Translations under genes and position numbers: made by a program
NCBI GenBank assembly: GCA_037176885.1
Contig: JAWWNJ010000004.1
Span: 2,728,001 to 2,792,000 of the forward strand
Direction: 5' to 3'
DNA length: 64,000 bases
Source of the DNA: Favolaschia claudopus
Lineage: Eukaryota > Basidiomycota > Agaricomycetes > Agaricales > Mycenaceae
Shown: one piece after another, positions 9,301-21,210 of the stretch
Numbering within the stretch: the stretch's first letter is position 1
How the letters are laid out: each line of letters opens with the position of its first letter
The notes under the pieces: model-generated
Told to the model about the DNA's origin: nothing
What the model saw: the letters and a program-made list of their open reading frames with translations, nothing else
Databases searched by the model: none

Positions 9301-11560
9301 GGGATTCGCGTTGTTGAGGGCGGCCCCGATGCGCTGGAGTCCGATCGGAATTATCAACTTCGTAAGTTGTGATCTTCAAAACGAATTTCAATGATTTTGT
9401 CGCGACGGAGCAACTCAGCCGACGCTGTCCTAGCAGGTTTGGACCTAACACGACCAAACCATCCCTTCTTCTTTCCCCCCACCACCTTCCCCACTTTCAC
9501 TCTCAAAAATTTCCTCGCGAGCGGTTCGCCGTTCTTTTCACCTCACCTCGCATCTTCACCTCCTCAGCAGCTGTTCTCCTCGTCAAGACCCCGCCGACAA
9601 TGCGTTGACTATACTCATTGTCGTCCCGCGAGCGGGACTTCGCGTCAGTCTTCCCTTGGTTCAAAAATTCTTATATCTCACGCGCTTTTTCACCAGAATT
9701 TGGCCGCCGGCAGGCTAACCCCCGCCCCCGACGCGTAAAGCGACGAGTTCCCCCGCCTTTCAACGTTTTTCTTGTTGTCGTTGTTGCCGCCGCGCCGCGT
9801 AGCGGCGCTAAGGCTACGCATCGGTATGTTTTCTCGCGTCGTTTTTTCTCTCATTCTGACACCGTTTTTTCAGGAGTTTCAGCTGCCGGCAGGCTGACCC
9901 CGCCCCCCGACACATCAAGCAGCGGCTTCTACGCCCACCTCGGCAGATTTCTGTTGTTGCCGTCGCCACCGCGCATAGCTCTGACTATACGGATCGACGT
10001 CCCGCGAGCGGGACTTCAAGTAAGTTCTTTCTTGCTTCAACTTCTTTGCTTAATCTGACACCTTTTTTCAGGAGTTTGAGCCGCCGGCAGGCTAACCCCG
10101 CCCCCCACACACAAAGCAGTCGGTTCTACACTCGCTCCCCAAGTCCCCTGTTGTTGCCGTCGCCACCGCCGCGCCGCGTAGCGGTGCGCAGAGCTTTGAC
10201 TGTATGGATCGCGTTCCCGCGAGCAACGTAAGTCTATTCTATTGCTCATCGTGTGCTCATTTTGACGTGTTTTTCAGTCCATTTCGCAGAGAATTTTGTC
10301 GCCGGCAGGCAAATACCCGCCACCGACTTGTCAAGCAGCGAGACTTGCACAAGCTGCAAGTTATGGTTTTCTTCGCGCGGCGCCGCGCAACGGCGTTATA
10401 CCCTTGACACGACGTATCTTCGTCCGGCGAGGGGAGCTTGCGGTCAGCTCCATTTTTCTTCCTCTTACGTTTCCGTGGTCTTACGAATCGGATTTCTTGC
10501 CAGGGTTTTAAGATTTACGGCAAGTTTTCTCGACATCGGTTAGTTTGGGTGAGGTAAGCCCTGGTAAGCCCTTCGCTCTTTTCTCTGCCAAGTCCCTGCC
10601 GTGTCGCGCACGTCGATGACTATACGTATCGACGTCCCGCGGCCGGGGGTTCTTAATCTAAACCAGCTAGCTTAACCTCCGACTCAAACTCGATATTTCG
10701 TCGTCCGCCGAGCGACATCTCCAACCTCTTCACATGTAAGTCCCCCCCCCCCTCATTTCTACTATTCTTCGCCTCATTTCTCGTCTACAGATTTGAAATT
10801 TCTCCGCTGCGCAGCCATCATCGTCATCAGCTCAACCCGAAATCAAAATTTGATTTTTTAGCGTCCGCCGAGCGAGGCTTTGAGCTGCCCATCATATACG
10901 TTGCCAACCTCGATCTGCTCATCTTTTCACTAACTCCAGCCCTCCAGAAAATTTTCTTCCCGCTGCGCGGGCACTCCACCAAGCCCTAAAATCAAAGTTT
11001 GAGTTTTGTTTTCCCGCGAGCGAGGCTTGAGCTCCGCAAGCTTCAGGTGCGTTCCTCTCCTGCTATCAGAGTCATTTCTGAGACGATTTGAGTTCTAGAT
11101 TTTTTTCTTCCGCTGCGCGGCGCTCACCAATGTCACCATCTGAGTCTCAAGACCAACTCGTCGAATTTGTCAAGTCTTCGAAGTCGAAGAATCTTGGCTT
11201 CGCTGCGCGGCGGAGTTGGTGAGTACTATCTCCTCTATTCCGTGGTATTTGAAAGTCATTTGCTTCGTTTTTCTCTTCCGCTGCGCGGCGCTACGAGTCG
11301 ACAACACGCGCTTCATTGTCATTTCGCCACCAAGTCCCTGAATCCGGTGAGTCTCCATTTGCTTAGTTTTGAGGGTCTCAAGAACTTCGTTTCACGGGCG
11401 TCAAGGGCGAACTTCTCAGCAGCATGGACTTCAAATTCTACAGTCGGACGAGGTCAGCGCGGACTTGAATTTCTCAACGCTAGGTGCGGACTTCAATTTT
11501 TCACTACGTACAAAACTCAGGGACTTTGCCCCAGTAGTCAGTAGCTAGATCTGTAGATTC
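9300..11560 (+). other. Plus-strand GC-rich exon-intron module array across units 1/2
   Basis: At least five consecutive intron-like intervals read on the plus strand: 9362-9436, 9644-9696, 9824-9873, 10020-10071 and 10228-10277, then 10736-10790 and more. Most have CTGAC- or TTGAC-like branch points and T-rich CAG acceptors. The blocks between them (about 125-185 nt) are degenerate copies: each starts a few bases before a GCCGGCAGGC core (at 9706, 9885, 10083 and 10301) and several end with a GACTATACG-like segment and the hairpin CCCGCGAGCGGG just before the donor. A 7-bp-stem hairpin (GCGCCGC-GTA-GCGGCGC) sits at 9792-9808. Translations share a short RRQAN segment but different blocks are open in different frames, so coding is uncertain. 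Confidence 0.65.
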
Positions 11561-11658
11561 TTGAGATCCCCGTCTCCCGATTAGCGTAGATCCAAACCCT
11601 GAAACAGGCCGGGAAACGGGCTTCCTGAGGTCTAAAAATCAAAATTTCTTCTCGGTAG

Positions 11659-13240
11659 TCAGTAGGTAAACAACAAATAAAAGTATTTCCTTTGAGGAAG
11701 AGCGCCGAGCAAGTATATAGTTGGGGGGTGTCCGTCGCGGCTGCGACTTTGTCGCGGATGCGACTTCGTCAAGGATGCGGCTGAGGAGAGGCTGCCCGTT
11801 TGTACTTGGAAATTGCCTTTTTGGGAAGCGAAGAATTTTATTGCAGCTACATACGACAAACGATCTATCGTCAGAGAGAGAATCCACGCGTTTCTGGGCG
11901 AGGCGGAGGCTGGGGGACGGACGGTGGAAACATTGTATTCGGATTCAAGCATGGCTGAGGCTTGGCGCTCTTGATAGTGTAACGCACGCCGCTCTTGCCG
12001 TTGTGACTGATCAAAATGGGGGAGCGCAGTGCCAGCGGATGGGCGAAGAAAACCTGAAGATAGAGCATTAGTGTGATATTGGCGGCGACTCTTCATTGGT
12101 TTGGGTTGCGGTTGCGATTCTTTGGAGCCCATCAGTTTCTCCATGACCCGCCCAAATTGCGATGGATGGTCGACCATGACTGCTCCGGCATCTCGGAGAA
12201 TGCGATATTTCTCGTCTGCGGAGTTTTCTCCCCTGCCGGCCCACGCGCCCGCATGTCCCATCACATACCCAGGCTTGATGATTTTGCCCGCCACCAGTGC
12301 TGCAATAGGCCTTGGAAGCAGTGGGTCAGCCATTGACAAGAAACGAGCTGAGGATCGAAATAAACTCACTTCGGGTTCGGAGTATTCTGATGATAACTAC
12401 TAATCCACTCGGCTGCTTCCTCTTCAGCCATTCCACCGACCTCACCGACGATAATGATCCCGTGTGTATCCTCGTCGCGCTCAAAAACTCGAAGAGCATC
12501 GACAAAGTCTGTTCCAGCAACGACGTCGCCGCCCATCCCGATGCAAAGACTTTGCCCAAGACCAGCGCGCGTGAGTGACGCGACCGTTTCGTAGCTCAAT
12601 GTCCCGGACTTGGCGACGACGCCAATATGACCGGGGGAGAACGCAGGAAGCGGCTGGAAGCCGATACGGCAGTGTCCAAGGGGAGAGATTATACCAGGTG
12701 CATTTGCTCCCACAAGCCGACATTTGCTTTGGCTCTTGAGCATCGAGTGGATCTGAAGGAAATCACGAGTTGCAAGCAAGAACGAACAGACGAGAAAAGA
12801 TAAAAATGCACCCGCAACATGTCATGCAGAGGAATATGCTCCGCTACAGCGACAATCAAAGGAATCTCTGCCTCGATCGCCTCTTCAATAGCCCCTGCTG
12901 CCTGATGAGCCGCAACATAGATGCCCGTCGCATCGGGCTTGAGATTGTCCACCGCAGAACGAACTGTGGGGTACACAGGCAGATCTTGTAGCACCGGATG
13001 CACACCTTCGCGCCCGGGGGTGACACCGCCGACGATATTGGTACCCCAAGCACGAGATTCCACTGCATTGGCTGTTGCCTGCTTACCGGTGAAGCCCTGG
13101 AATATCACACGCGTATGTGAGCCGATTTTCAGATTTTGGATGGTGTCCCGGTAGAGGAACAGCGGTGATGTTGTAGAGAACCGTCTGGTCGCACCCAGGG
13201 AAGAGGGTTTCCGAGGACAGTGAACCTGACGGAGCAGCAT
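11659..13240 (-). CDS. Succinyl-CoA ligase alpha-like protein with truncated beta-like tail, copy 2
   Basis: Exons 13240-12812, 12752-12370 and 12310-11659, predicted 487 residues. I found no base difference from copy 1, so the same CoA-binding segment, active-site GHAGA motif and unusual C-terminal tail are present. The two introns are about 59 nt each, in the range of other genes in the window. Because flanking non-coding DNA is also identical, any promoter is duplicated too, and expression could scale with copy number. Whether the truncated tail allows function is unknown. Confidence 0.8.
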
Positions 13241-13597
13241 CGCGAGAGGCGGAGCGAAGGAGCATCGGAGTATGGGAGGAAGTTCGTTCGGCGATATTCG
13301 GGCCCTCCAGCCACACAAAGCCAACGTTCATGTCGGGAACATCCGGTAACGTTTAGAGGAACTTCTCTGGCACTCATATTCAAACATATTCTCGTATGGA
13401 GCGTGAAGGACACATTACAAAGCAAAGCCAACGAGCCCTAAGGCCTAAGGCTAGGATTGGATTTCTGTGCGAGATTGAACCATCAAGTTGTAAAAACACC
13501 AATGGCACTTTATCTCACCCAGAATTTTAGACGATCTATTCGTTATCCGAATTTCAGACCCAAGATAGCCCTCTACGACAAAGCTGTCGTTCTCGAT

Positions 13598-14988
13598 CAC
13601 GCGTTGTTGCTACGTGTTTCGCCGCTCAGACTGTTGTTCACACGTCCGTCGCCTTGACACCCTGCCGCAACCACTCTCCCCACCACCACTATGACTCCCG
13701 CGCATCCGCACTGACCACGTCTTTGCAGCTTCCCGCTCACTCGTCTCGGCACTCGCTCGTCGTCGAGGTGCGTTCTCGTCCTTCCCTTCCCTCTTTTGCC
13801 AACCTCTCCTCTCAGCTCCCTCTCGCCGCCTCAACTCTTCGAACGCGTCCTCTCACCACCCCACCACCACACCCACTCACCCTCCTCGGCAAACGGTGTT
13901 TCTCTTTCCCCTCTCACCCCCCACCACAACCACCTGCATCCTCTACCGACACATTGGCGTTGGATTCCGAGCCGACGTGCGTCGCCGCCCTTCTTTTTTT
14001 GATACCCACGCTAACGACATCTTTCATAGCGGTCGACCTTTGCCTTCCCTCAACCCCATCCCACACCACATCCTCCTCCTCCGTTCTCGCCTCTACCACC
14101 CCGCAGCCCCACCACCCCGCTCCCCGCCTCCGCCGCTCACGAAGCCCCCACCGAGGCGTACATGTTTACAGATAAGTAAATACAAGGTGTGTCCACCTCT
14201 TACTCCTCCTTTCGGCGCCTTCCTAACGACATCCGCATTTCCCCTAGCGCGACTCGTTCCCCCTTTAACTCGTGCCCGCCGCCCCGCTCCATTTCGACTG
14301 CCCGACCACCGCCACCTCACCGACCTTGTCGTTCCGACCCGTTTCGCCGTGTTCCCACTCTCCCGACACCCTCAAACTGAGACCCACCGCCTTCTCTTCG
14401 ATTCCTTCCCCCTGTGCCACGCCACTCCCACGCCGCAGCCGCTGCCCTCGTTAACACCAGTACAACGTCGTGTCGGCGCTCCGCGCGCCGACTCGCTCGA
14501 AAGCGCGCTAGAATCAAATTCAAGTAAGTCAATTCGATTTTGACGACGGAACGAACCGAATAACTTACATGAGTAAACAGTGCGTCGCAGACTCGTATCA
14601 AACCCGGCTCGGGACGCAGCCTGAGAACGAGGCAAGGGGACGCGCAGATGGGGGGGGGGTAGAGGTTGATGCGCGCGCGGGCAGAAAAAGGTAGGGATCG
14701 CGAGGATGGGTGGTCTCTCCACCCCCGCGCCGCCACGGACGTCGCCGCCGCCCTTCTCAACGACATCATCACGTCGGGGCTAGCGCGCTGACTCGATAGG
14801 AAAACCACGTAGAGATCTAAATGAAGTGAGTGCTTTCGATTTTGATGACGAACGAATCGGAATCACTTACCTGCGTGCACAGATCATTCCATGCGCTTCC
14901 CGTCGATCCGCACTGGGGAGGGAAATTAGAGGCAAAAGAAGAGGAAGTGCGGTTTGAGGAAGTTGGGGCGGTGCGTGCGCGCGCGCAT
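13598..14988 (+). other. Plus-strand CT-rich exon-intron modules (family B), unit 2
   Basis: Exact copy of the unit 1 stretch. The two related 57-nt intron-like intervals lie at 14524-14580 and 14826-14882. As in unit 1, the long open frames are low-complexity translations and are not called as genes. Confidence 0.5.
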
Positions 14989-15596
14989 CCCAAGCGGGAG
15001 GAGGGCGGAATAGCGGGGCTGGGCGGCAGGTCGGGAAAGGTCGGTAGTGTACCGTAATCTAGCTACAATGTAACCAACTAATCACCTTGAATCAAATGAG
15101 TCTTGTTTTTGAATTAAACAATACCTGCGGGTGAATGGTCAGTAATTGAATACTAAACGACGGTGTACGAATCGAGTTGAAGTGAATCAAATGAAAGCGA
15201 GCAATTCCGAGCGCGGCAGTGGAAATAAAGAAAAGCTCACCTCTGAAACTTCACCTTCAAATGACATCAACGCGAGTCGAAACGAATCGACTCGCTCGGG
15301 ATGGACAAACCCGCAGTTTGAGAATTAAATCGAAAATCTGGAAAAGAAAGTGAAGGTGAGTTGTGTTAACAAAGAAACGGTGAATGAAAGACGGAATGAA
15401 ATTAAACGAGGAGAACAAAATGAACAAAATGAAATCAAAAGGGCGTACCTGGGAGAGAACCAAGATAAAGTATTCAGTTAAACTTGAACTTGGGCGGGGA
15501 TTCGTCGACTCGTTGACGCTTGAACCGAGCTAAAGAGTAGAAGAAACGAAAAAAAAGGAAAGGTTAGCATCGGTACGAGTTGAGATTATTGAGCTC

Positions 15597-15604
15597 ACTT
15601 GAAT
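15597..15604. other. Empty hAT-like insertion site
   Basis: Single ACTTGAAT at the place where unit 1 has the 601-bp element between two copies of this octamer. It is the direct pre-insertion (or precise-excision) reference for the element. Confidence 0.93.
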
Positions 15605-15619
15605 CAATAAAAGACATGT

Positions 15620-17560
15620 CTATCTATGTATACCTTAGTTTGTATAGGCGCCCGCGCGCGCGATTCATACGGGCATAGGTTTGCCCTTCAAAATGCAAGT
15701 CAGACAGACAGAGTAGGGATTTGAAATCAAACATACCTGACACAAAACTGGCATAGTTCCGGCCTCTGGGGAATACACAAGTCAAGTCAGTATCGGTTCG
15801 TGTGGAAAAGCACATTAGACATGCCTGGTAGTATACCGGCATAGTTTCGGTATCCAGCCAAACTGTGGGATTCAACGAGAGCCTAGCAAGAAATTCAAGT
15901 CAGACCGGCAATAATTAGATCAAGGAATCGAACTCGAACGTACCTGGGGCAAAAACGGCATAACTCCGCGTTGAAGTCGAGACACACAGCCGGAGAGACG
16001 TCGTTTCGGTCTTGAGAGGTTGAAAGAGGTAAGTCAGAATCTGTCTGTGTCGAGAAGTACAAAGAATTAGACGTACCGCCATAGTTTCTGTATCGCGCAA
16101 ACCAACGGGTAGAACCCAAAGGTTGCAAGAATCAAGTCAGATCGAGCCAAGTAGCGAACGGGCTAGCAATGCGCACCTTGTACCAAGTCCCACCCAAGCT
16201 CACTTCAAATCCAACACCAACCAACTCCATAGCAAGAACTTGAAAAAGAATCAACAAACGAACTTGAAGAAGGAAAATGTCAGCTCACCGAGGATCCCCG
16301 AGACGGCGTCAAAGTTGAAGTACACAGAGAGCTACGTGCGGAGAGGCATAGCTCCAGCCTTAGCATCGAGTTTGAGTCGATGAACAATGAATGCATACCG
16401 ACATGGTCTCGGTAACAACCTCGAGAACGAAAGGCTAGAAGAATCGGAGGTTGGTCAGATTGAGTTGAAGAGTGAAATGAATGGATAGCGCACCTTGCTT
16501 CAAGTCCAAGTCAAAGTCAACTCCGATTGGAACGAGCTTTGATACCGAACGTGGCCTTCACAATCGAACACATTCAGTCAGTCTCGAGGTTCAAAGTCAA
16601 AGTTACTGGTCGTACTCAGCCGAAAGAAATCGACCCAACCTCAATGAAGGTAAGCCGACGTTCATCATGCAACTGATCTTGACTGATTCAGACAAAACGA
16701 ATAGAAAAGGTGACAGAATCGGCGTACCAAAAGATCGAGACGGTGCCGAACTCAAGACGGGTTCAAACTTTTGAAGTGCTACTTGTGTTGTTGAAGGCAA
16801 AGGGTTGAAGAGACTATCAAACGGTCAGTAATCATTTATATTAGCGGTATTAGAACCTCCTAGCCAGTCGAAATGTGCATCTCAGGAAGCTATTCAACCG
16901 GTCAGTAATTCAAAATTGAATTCGATAAAGAACCCACTTACCTTACGCAGACAGTTGAAATGTACATCTCATACGGGTCAAAGCTGAATACAAACTGAAT
17001 GAAAGGTCAGTGTATGTAGGCTGGAGGTATTCAAAGGAATGAATTCACTCACCTATACAAACTCGTCGGAATATAACTTGAAGCTCGGTGCGGCGGTGAA
17101 GGGGTCGAAATTTGAATCTCATGAAGCCAAACAAGACAGAGAGTCGAAACTGGTTAGAAGGTCAGCAATCGTTCGAACGAAAGTCGACGAAAACTTACTT
17201 TATTAGAACTCGAAGTGATACTGGACGAAAATTTGAAGTCAATTCCGTATTGTGAAAGTGGGGACGCACCAGAGTGAAGTCAAATCTGTGAACAAAAGAA
17301 AATAGAGGTCAGTTTATATCAGAGGAAAAGATCAAGGGTGAAAGTCACAAAAGACAAGTCATCGACTTGAAGGGAAAGCTGCTCGAAAGCCGAATAAGGC
17401 CGAAGGCTGAGTTGAAGCGTCGAACCGTCGAAACGAAGGAAATGAAGGCCAGTTGAACGTTGAAGAGGTATTGAAGTCAAGTCTGATAGAAAGTTGAATG
17501 TAAGTGAAGTTGGGTTGGGTGTGTGAAGGGAGGGAAAGTGGGTGGGCGGTCAACCCATAA
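15620..17560 (-). other. Minus-strand micro-exon array, unit 2 (uninterrupted)
   Basis: Copy of the unit 1 array at an offset of 9,650, here without the hAT-like insertion, so the array is continuous with the A-rich stretch at 14989-15596. Mapped introns include 15766-15824, 15883-15943, 16011-16076, 16890-16941, 16995-17052, 17150-17198 and 17221-17269. The smallest exon-like blocks are 16 nt (17270-17285) and 22 nt (17199-17220). This copy is the better one for testing splicing. Confidence 0.6.
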
Positions 17561-17803
17561 CCAAACTCAACGATATGAGCTCACCTATATACCGTTCCCC
17601 CGGCCCTCCAACGCTATTCTGCTCACCAAATCTGCCGACCATCCGTCGGGATCGACAGTCCGTCTTGGGAGTTTGCGGAGCGGCCCCCATTCAATCCGAA
17701 AGAGCGGAAATTGCAGAAGTCGACGGGGACCTGAAAAACTTCACAAGTCAGCAACGAGCACCGCGGAAAGTACACGCACGTCAGTGCCATTCCGGGTAAT
17801 TGA

Positions 17804-18262
17804 TCACATCAATTCAGGGTCGTAACGCCGGGGTGGAGGGGGAGGTGAGCTCGAGAAAGTGGAGGGTTGAGATAGGGGGCAGTTGCCATTGCGGCGTGAA
17901 GACGAGTCCGTGAGCTCCAAGGCTGCAGGAGTAGCAAGCTTGGGTAGTTTGAACCGCTTCTAAGTGCCAAGATCCGGGGATTTCAGCATGATACGGCCAT
18001 GGAAGCGCGGCATACTAACACACACCTGGAATGCCTCCGGTCGCAACACCGCTCCAATCGCTCCAGAACCTTCCCCGACGCCACGCGTATCCAAAATGAT
18101 TTGATGATGAGATTCCTGAGTCATAGGGCTGCGGTACCGCTCGTCCAGACCCCAATTTTTCGAAATGCGCGCAAATGCTCGTGTTCGTATTGCTGGCGTT
18201 CCTGGATGAAAACAACGCTGCAGTTCACGAGGAGTAGAGCCAAATGAGATATACAGACGCAA
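17804..18262 (-). CDS. Unassigned two-exon reading frame, unit 2
   Basis: Identical to the unit 1 frame at 8154-8612: two open blocks (18262-18026 and 17959-17804) joined in phase through a 66-nt intron, about 130 residues, no ATG at the start of the first block and no family recognised. The presence of the same arrangement in both units says only that it was in the duplicated segment. Confidence 0.3.
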
Positions 18263-18949
18263 ATGAGCCTCAGAGTCCAGTCATCGCAGCGGCAGGAATC
18301 GTCGATGGTGGTGGTAAAAAGCAATGTTCGGAATTTCCTGTTTCGGACTCGATATCGATGATCACATCAATCCCACTCTCTTTCGCTCCCTTCATCTTAT
18401 CTCGTTGAAGGCTCTCTGCCCACGCCCCGTGCGCCTCCGCCAAGCATCAACATAGCGGCATGGCGCGCTGGAGGCGACCCCGAGCTTCCGAAGACCCCGA
18501 ATCGCGTGGAAACCGCCGCATCTAAATCCATGGGCCAATTTCGGCATTTTCTGAGAATCGCAGGCTTCCGCGCGCCCACACCGCTGAATTTCGGCTGTCA
18601 TCGATGATTATCACTGGGACTTGCTCAATTTCTTGCTGGGTTCAGTCTTCCGCGTCTCTGCGCAATTCCTTCAACATTTATTTGCTCGAAAAGTGTACTC
18701 GATTGCTGGTACTCAGCTCATCGTCGGCCTGAAGAGCTTGTTATGAAAGAGGTTGTTATGAAATCTTCCAACTTGTCCGGCTCGCGAATCACATCAACGC
18801 GTACTATTTGAAATCCACCACAACGTTATTCCCCCAGCCCTTTGCGCTTTTGCCAAGGTTTTGCCCTCAAGCTTTAATTTTTGCGCTGAGATTCGTTATC
18901 GAGTTCTCAAGTCTTGAATGAATTCAGCGCTGAGGACGCTAAGAAATTC

Positions 18950-21210
18950 AGGGATTCGCGTTGTTGAGGGCGGCCCCGATGCGCTGGAGTCCGATCGGAA
19001 TTATCAACTTCGTAAGTTGTGATCTTCAAAACGAATTTCAATGATTTTGTCGCGACGGAGCAACTCAGCCGACGCTGTCCTAGCAGGTTTGGACCTAACA
19101 CGACCAAACCATCCCTTCTTCTTTCCCCCCACCACCTTCCCCACTTTCACTCTCAAAAATTTCCTCGCGAGCGGTTCGCCGTTCTTTTCACCTCACCTCG
19201 CATCTTCACCTCCTCAGCAGCTGTTCTCCTCGTCAAGACCCCGCCGACAATGCGTTGACTATACTCATTGTCGTCCCGCGAGCGGGACTTCGCGTCAGTC
19301 TTCCCTTGGTTCAAAAATTCTTATATCTCACGCGCTTTTTCACCAGAATTTGGCCGCCGGCAGGCTAACCCCCGCCCCCGACGCGTAAAGCGACGAGTTC
19401 CCCCGCCTTTCAACGTTTTTCTTGTTGTCGTTGTTGCCGCCGCGCCGCGTAGCGGCGCTAAGGCTACGCATCGGTATGTTTTCTCGCGTCGTTTTTTCTC
19501 TCATTCTGACACCGTTTTTTCAGGAGTTTCAGCTGCCGGCAGGCTGACCCCGCCCCCCGACACATCAAGCAGCGGCTTCTACGCCCACCTCGGCAGATTT
19601 CTGTTGTTGCCGTCGCCACCGCGCATAGCTCTGACTATACGGATCGACGTCCCGCGAGCGGGACTTCAAGTAAGTTCTTTCTTGCTTCAACTTCTTTGCT
19701 TAATCTGACACCTTTTTTCAGGAGTTTGAGCCGCCGGCAGGCTAACCCCGCCCCCCACACACAAAGCAGTCGGTTCTACACTCGCTCCCCAAGTCCCCTG
19801 TTGTTGCCGTCGCCACCGCCGCGCCGCGTAGCGGTGCGCAGAGCTTTGACTGTATGGATCGCGTTCCCGCGAGCAACGTAAGTCTATTCTATTGCTCATC
19901 GTGTGCTCATTTTGACGTGTTTTTCAGTCCATTTCGCAGAGAATTTTGTCGCCGGCAGGCAAATACCCGCCACCGACTTGTCAAGCAGCGAGACTTGCAC
20001 AAGCTGCAAGTTATGGTTTTCTTCGCGCGGCGCCGCGCAACGGCGTTATACCCTTGACACGACGTATCTTCGTCCGGCGAGGGGAGCTTGCGGTCAGCTC
20101 CATTTTTCTTCCTCTTACGTTTCCGTGGTCTTACGAATCGGATTTCTTGCCAGGGTTTTAAGATTTACGGCAAGTTTTCTCGACATCGGTTAGTTTGGGT
20201 GAGGTAAGCCCTGGTAAGCCCTTCGCTCTTTTCTCTGCCAAGTCCCTGCCGTGTCGCGCACGTCGATGACTATACGTATCGACGTCCCGCGGCCGGGGGT
20301 TCTTAATCTAAACCAGCTAGCTTAACCTCCGACTCAAACTCGATATTTCGTCGTCCGCCGAGCGACATCTCCAACCTCTTCACATGTAAGTCCCCCCCCC
20401 CCTCATTTCTACTATTCTTCGCCTCATTTCTCGTCTACAGATTTGAAATTTCTCCGCTGCGCAGCCATCATCGTCATCAGCTCAACCCGAAATCAAAATT
20501 TGATTTTTTAGCGTCCGCCGAGCGAGGCTTTGAGCTGCCCATCATATACGTTGCCAACCTCGATCTGCTCATCTTTTCACTAACTCCAGCCCTCCAGAAA
20601 ATTTTCTTCCCGCTGCGCGGGCACTCCACCAAGCCCTAAAATCAAAGTTTGAGTTTTGTTTTCCCGCGAGCGAGGCTTGAGCTCCGCAAGCTTCAGGTGC
20701 GTTCCTCTCCTGCTATCAGAGTCATTTCTGAGACGATTTGAGTTCTAGATTTTTTTCTTCCGCTGCGCGGCGCTCACCAATGTCACCATCTGAGTCTCAA
20801 GACCAACTCGTCGAATTTGTCAAGTCTTCGAAGTCGAAGAATCTTGGCTTCGCTGCGCGGCGGAGTTGGTGAGTACTATCTCCTCTATTCCGTGGTATTT
20901 GAAAGTCATTTGCTTCGTTTTTCTCTTCCGCTGCGCGGCGCTACGAGTCGACAACACGCGCTTCATTGTCATTTCGCCACCAAGTCCCTGAATCCGGTGA
21001 GTCTCCATTTGCTTAGTTTTGAGGGTCTCAAGAACTTCGTTTCACGGGCGTCAAGGGCGAACTTCTCAGCAGCATGGACTTCAAATTCTACAGTCGGACG
21101 AGGTCAGCGCGGACTTGAATTTCTCAACGCTAGGTGCGGACTTCAATTTTTCACTACGTACAAAACTCAGGGACTTTGCCCCAGTAGTCAGTAGCTAGAT
21201 CTGTAGATTC
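18950..21210 (+). other. Plus-strand GC-rich exon-intron module array across units 2/3
   Basis: Third copy of the GCCGGCAGG module array. The intron-like intervals equivalent to those of the array at 9300-11560 lie at 19012-19086, 19294-19346, 19474-19523, 19670-19721, 19878-19927 and 20386-20440. Its end near 21210 faces the succinyl-CoA ligase copy 3, tail to tail. Confidence 0.62.

Larger units (their letters stand above)
1..10258. repeat. Tandem segmental repeat, unit 1 (10,258 bp)
   Basis: Bases here recur at a constant offset of 10,258 in the next unit up to about 5290, and at an offset of 9,650 after about 5955. The difference is explained by an inserted 601-bp element plus its 8-bp target duplication (609 bp) and one extra A in an A-run of unit 2. 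I saw no other difference when comparing line by line. The unit border is arbitrary because the window opens inside the repeat, so more copies may lie to the left. Each unit carries a succinyl-CoA ligase alpha-like gene on the minus strand and several arrays of exon-intron modules. Confidence 0.97.
10259..19908. repeat. Tandem segmental repeat, unit 2 (9,650 bp)
   Basis: Head-to-tail copy of unit 1 lacking the hAT-like insertion, so it shows the unoccupied form of the repeat. It is the only complete, uninterrupted unit in the window. Near-identity with unit 1 across 9.6 kb, including non-coding DNA, means the duplication is very recent, is being homogenised, or is in part an assembly or haplotype-merge effect. 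The insertion difference argues against a plain duplicated contig. Confidence 0.97.
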
